DNA of 64,000 nt from Streptomyces venezuelae (GTDB lineage Bacteria > Actinomycetota > Actinomycetes > Streptomycetales > Streptomycetaceae), in contig NZ_CP029191.1 of NCBI RefSeq assembly GCF_008642335.1, positions 3,534,001-3,598,000 on the forward strand. The letters are read 5' to 3'. The translations under genes were made by a program, and so were the position numbers. Within the stretch, counting starts at the first letter, position 1; every line of letters starts with the position of its first letter. Below the pieces are notes generated by a model. It was not told the origin of the DNA. It saw nothing but the letters and a program-made list of their open reading frames with translations, and searched no databases. Below, piece by piece: positions 61,923-64,000 of this stretch.

Positions 61923-62495
61923 TTAAGGTCTGCCCTTGGGGTCTCCGGCCTCCTCGCGGCCGCCCGTCGCCGCCGGCAAGTGCGTGACGATCAGCACGAT
62001 GCCCGCGAACGTGATCATGCGGATGGCCGCGTCGAGCCCGTTCCAGGCGTCCGACTGCCACATGGCGAACCATTCGCCGCCGATCCCGATGAAGCCGACT
62101 CCGAAGAGGAGCAGGATCATCAGCAGGCCTATGCTGCCGGTCAGTTGGGCGCGCCGAAGCCTCTCGGGCCGCCGCAGGGCCCGCGCCCACAGGACCGTCG
62201 CCGTGCCGAGGATCAGCGCGGCGAGGGTCTCCCAGGCGATGATCGCGACGTACGCCGCGTCCTGGAGCGCGGTGGACTCCACCGCGCGCCACTTCAGCCC
62301 GTTGTCCTTGAAGGTCGTGTCCATCGCGAGGACATGGCGTACGAACTGCTGGTTGGTCTCGAAGTCGGTGATGTTCCCGAACGCGACGAGCGCGATGTAG
62401 AGCGCGATCGTTCCGGTGAGCAGTGTCGCGGCCACGGGCAGCGTTCCGGCGGCGAGCGCCCGCTCCGCGGGACGCGTGTTCTCTGGTGTCGGCAT
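61923..62495 (-). CDS. DUF2165 membrane protein
   Basis: A 190-residue integral membrane protein with four helices: GTLPVAATLLTGTIALYIALVAF, AAYVAIIAWETLAALILGTATVL, LTGSIGLLMILLLFGVGFIG and AIRMITFAGIVLIVTHL. The first outside loop holds NITDFETNQQFVRHVLAMDTTF, a DUF2165 hallmark, and GGEWFAMWQS lies in the second. Function unknown. GAGGGG stands 5 nt before the ATG at 62495. Confidence 0.88.
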   Translation of the reverse strand: MPTPENTRPAERALAAGTLPVAATLLTGTIALYIALVAFGNITDFETNQQFVRHVLAMDTTFKDNGLKWRAVESTALQDAAYVAIIAWETLAALILGTATVLWARALRRPERLRRAQLTGSIGLLMILLLFGVGFIGIGGEWFAMWQSDAWNGLDAAIRMITFAGIVLIVTHLPAATGGREEAGDPKGRP

Positions 62496-62582
62496 GAAGT
62501 CCCCTCAGTGTCGACCCAGTTCTATCGCGTCCCGCGGAGGAACGATCACGCGGGAAAGCGGAACGACCACACGGGGGAACGC

Positions 62583-63281
62583 TCAGCCGTCGAGCGCGGC
62601 CCGCCACTGGGCGACGGCGGCGGCGCAGACGGGTGCCGACCAGCCGTCAGGGCGTGCGGCCCCGCCGATGTGGAACGCGTCGACACCGGCGGCCCGCAGC
62701 TTCGGCAGGTGGTCGAGGCGCAGGCCGCCGCCGATGAGGAGCTGCGGTTCGTACCCGGGTTCGCCGCGCCGGGCCGCCTCGGCGAGCAGCGTCGGCAGGC
62801 CGTCGTCGACGCCGTCGGCGGAGCCCGCCGTGAGGTAGGTGTCCAGGCCGGGCAGGTCGGCGAGCTGCTTGCGCAGGGCGTCGCGGTCGGCGGCGCGGTC
62901 GATGGCCCGGTGGAAGGTCCAGCGGCACCCGTCGAGGGCGTCCACCAGCGCTTCGACGGCGGGCATGTCGGCGCCGCCCGCCTCGTCGAGGAAGCCGAGC
63001 ACGAATTCCTCGGCGCCCTCGTCGCGGAGTTCGCGGGTGCGGCGCAGCAGCGCGTCCACGTCGTCCGCGTCGCCCGCGGCGAATCCGTCGGTCAGCCGGA
63101 GCATGACGCGCAGCGAGATGTCGACGGCGGAGCGGATGCCGGCGAAGGTCTCGCGGGACGGGGTGAGGCCGTCCGCGGCCATGTCGGTCACCAGCTCGAG
63201 GCGGTCAGCTCCGCCGGCCTGGGCGGCGACGGCGTCCTCGGCGTCGAGGGCGATCACCTCCAGGACTGCACGCTTGCTCAT
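62583..63281 (-). CDS. cutC: CutC-family protein
   Basis: A 232-residue TIM-barrel protein. Family signatures are LEVIALDAEDAVAAQAGGADRLELV at the N-terminus and VEALVDALDGCRWTFHRAIDRAAD, LLIGGGLRLDHLP, then AFHIGGAARP. CutC was named for copper tolerance in E. coli, but that effect has been traced to a small RNA in the cutC transcript, so its reaction is uncertain. A P-type ATPase of copper type lies downstream in orientation on the same strand but upstream by 92 nt. ATG at 63281 has GGAAGA 7 nt upstream. A DasR-like site lies 45 nt ahead of the start. Confidence 0.9.
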   Translation of the reverse strand: MSKRAVLEVIALDAEDAVAAQAGGADRLELVTDMAADGLTPSRETFAGIRSAVDISLRVMLRLTDGFAAGDADDVDALLRRTRELRDEGAEEFVLGFLDEAGGADMPAVEALVDALDGCRWTFHRAIDRAADRDALRKQLADLPGLDTYLTAGSADGVDDGLPTLLAEAARRGEPGYEPQLLIGGGLRLDHLPKLRAAGVDAFHIGGAARPDGWSAPVCAAAVAQWRAALDG

Positions 63282-63323
63282 GGATGTCTCTTCCTTCTGC
63301 TCGCTGCTCACGATCCCGGGCAC

Positions 63324-63339
63324 ATAGGTCTAGTCCAAT
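63324..63339. promoter_or_regulatory. DasR-responsive-element-like palindrome before cutC
   Basis: ATAGGTCTAGTCCAAT resembles the dre consensus ASTGGTCTAGACCACT; the core AGGTCTAGTCCA differs from TGGTCTAGACCA at two of twelve positions. It lies in the promoter region of cutC on the minus strand. DasR is the GntR regulator of chitin and amino-sugar use. Confidence 0.45.
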
Positions 63340-63372
63340 TAACAGCCTACGCGCAGAACACCCCCGCGCGTG

Positions 63373-64000
63373 TCAGGACAGCGGCTTGAAGCCCCGCAGC
63401 CGCAAGCTGTTCCCGACCACGAAGACCGACGAGAACGCCATCGCCGCGCCCGCGATCATCGGGTTGAGCAGCCCCGCGGCGGCCAGCGGCAGCGCGCCGA
63501 CGTTGTAGGCGAACGCCCAGAACAGGTTCGACCTGATCGTGCCGAGGGTGCGACGCGACAGCCTGATCGCGTCGGCCGCCGCCCGCAGATCACCCCGTAC
63601 GAGCGTCAGGTCGCCCGCCTCGATCGCCGCGTCCGTGCCCGTCCCCATGGCGAGCCCCAGATCCGCCTGGGCCAGCGCGGCCGCGTCGTTGACGCCGTCG
63701 CCGACCATCGCCACGCTGCGCCCCTCCGCCTGCAGCCGCTTCACCACGTCGACCTTGTCCTGCGGCATGACCTCGGCGATCACGTCCCGCGGAGCGATGC
63801 CGACCTCGGCGGCGACCGACGCGGCGACCGCCTTGTTGTCGCCGGTCAGCAGGATCGGGGTGAGACCGAGCGCACGCAGCCGCTCGATGGCCTCGGCACT
63901 GGTGTCCTTCACCGCGTCGGCGACCTCGAGGACCGCCCGCGCCTCGCCGTCCCAGGCGACCGCGATGGCGGTACGTCCCGCCGCCTCGGCCTCGGACTTG
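63373..64000 (-). CDS. Heavy-metal (copper-type) P-type ATPase, C-terminal part
   Basis: Only the last 208 codons are in the window; the gene continues past the right edge. It contains VADAVKDTSAEAI, LTGDNKAVAASVAAEVGI, MPQDKVDVVKRLQ and the hinge MVGDGVNDAAALAQADLGLAMGTGTDAAIEA, then the two last membrane helices with AFAYNVGALPLAAAG and MIAGAAMAFSSVFVVGNSLRL. The YN and MxxSS residues in these helices are those of the Cu(I) site in CopA-type (PIB-1) pumps. It should export copper. It precedes cutC on the same strand. Confidence 0.92.
   Translation of the reverse strand, partial: KSEAEAAGRTAIAVAWDGEARAVLEVADAVKDTSAEAIERLRALGLTPILLTGDNKAVAASVAAEVGIAPRDVIAEVMPQDKVDVVKRLQAEGRSVAMVGDGVNDAAALAQADLGLAMGTGTDAAIEAGDLTLVRGDLRAAADAIRLSRRTLGTIRSNLFWAFAYNVGALPLAAAGLLNPMIAGAAMAFSSVFVVGNSLRLRGFKPLS

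Overview
The window is a high-GC stretch of a Streptomyces (or very close relative) chromosome. The evidence is GC-rich third positions, many GTG and TTG starts, a conservon (cvnABCD plus P450s), the futalosine menaquinone genes mqnB and mqnD next to a cold-shock gene, and many genes whose only visible initiation signal is a TANNNT box 6-7 nt before the start codon (leaderless type). It looks like ordinary chromosomal core with small accessory insertions. I saw no tRNA, rRNA, CRISPR array, prophage or insertion sequence.

Layout. 1-3.0 kb: a minus-strand catabolic operon (MDMPI-type metal protein, a small octapeptide-repeat ORF, an AtuA-family protein, and the start of an acyl-CoA carboxyltransferase). 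3-5.3 kb: an EamA exporter divergent from a LysR regulator. 5.3-7.4 kb: an SPFH membrane protein and a C40 peptidase. 7.5-10.5 kb: a large FAD/Fe-S oxidoreductase. 10.8-16.3 kb: a complete conservon (sensor ATPase, Roadblock, DUF742, GTPase) whose genes overlap each other and two P450 genes; the first P450 lacks the ExxR arginine. 16.5-20.4 kb: serC, then a drug-type ABC exporter divergent from its TetR regulator. 20.4-31.2 kb: secreted beta-propeller and SGNH proteins, a MarR/CMD pair, Uma2, an aldo-keto reductase, ThpR, a GNAT protein, a MarR-MFS operon and a purine permease. 31.4-36.7 kb: DUF2530, a CtpE-like P-type ATPase, then secreted proteins in a visibly AT-richer patch. 36.8-46.3 kb: a sacsin-type GHKL ATPase, two conserved unknowns, an MFS protein, DUF2771, mqnB-mqnD and a cold-shock protein. 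46.5-51.4 kb: a small membrane protein, a HAD phosphatase and an iron-siderophore ABC importer. 51.4-64 kb: membrane proteins, a GT87 enzyme, an XPB helicase with its helicase-associated partner, a HelD/HelR-type RNA polymerase recycling ATPase, DUF2165, CutC, and the C-terminus of a copper-type P-type ATPase.

Most operons are short and tightly coupled (ATGA or GTGA overlaps in the conservon, ABC exporter, siderophore importer and catabolic operon). Three divergent regulator/target pairs (TetR/ABC, MarR/CMD, LysR/EamA) and one MarR-MFS operon have visible palindromes in the expected places. The most unusual items are the P450 pair with a degenerate member, the translationally coupled repeat ORF at 1.9-2.2 kb, the AT-rich secreted-protein island with an easily missed 58-residue membrane protein, and a 48-bp tandem repeat bracketed by inverted repeats near 42 kb.
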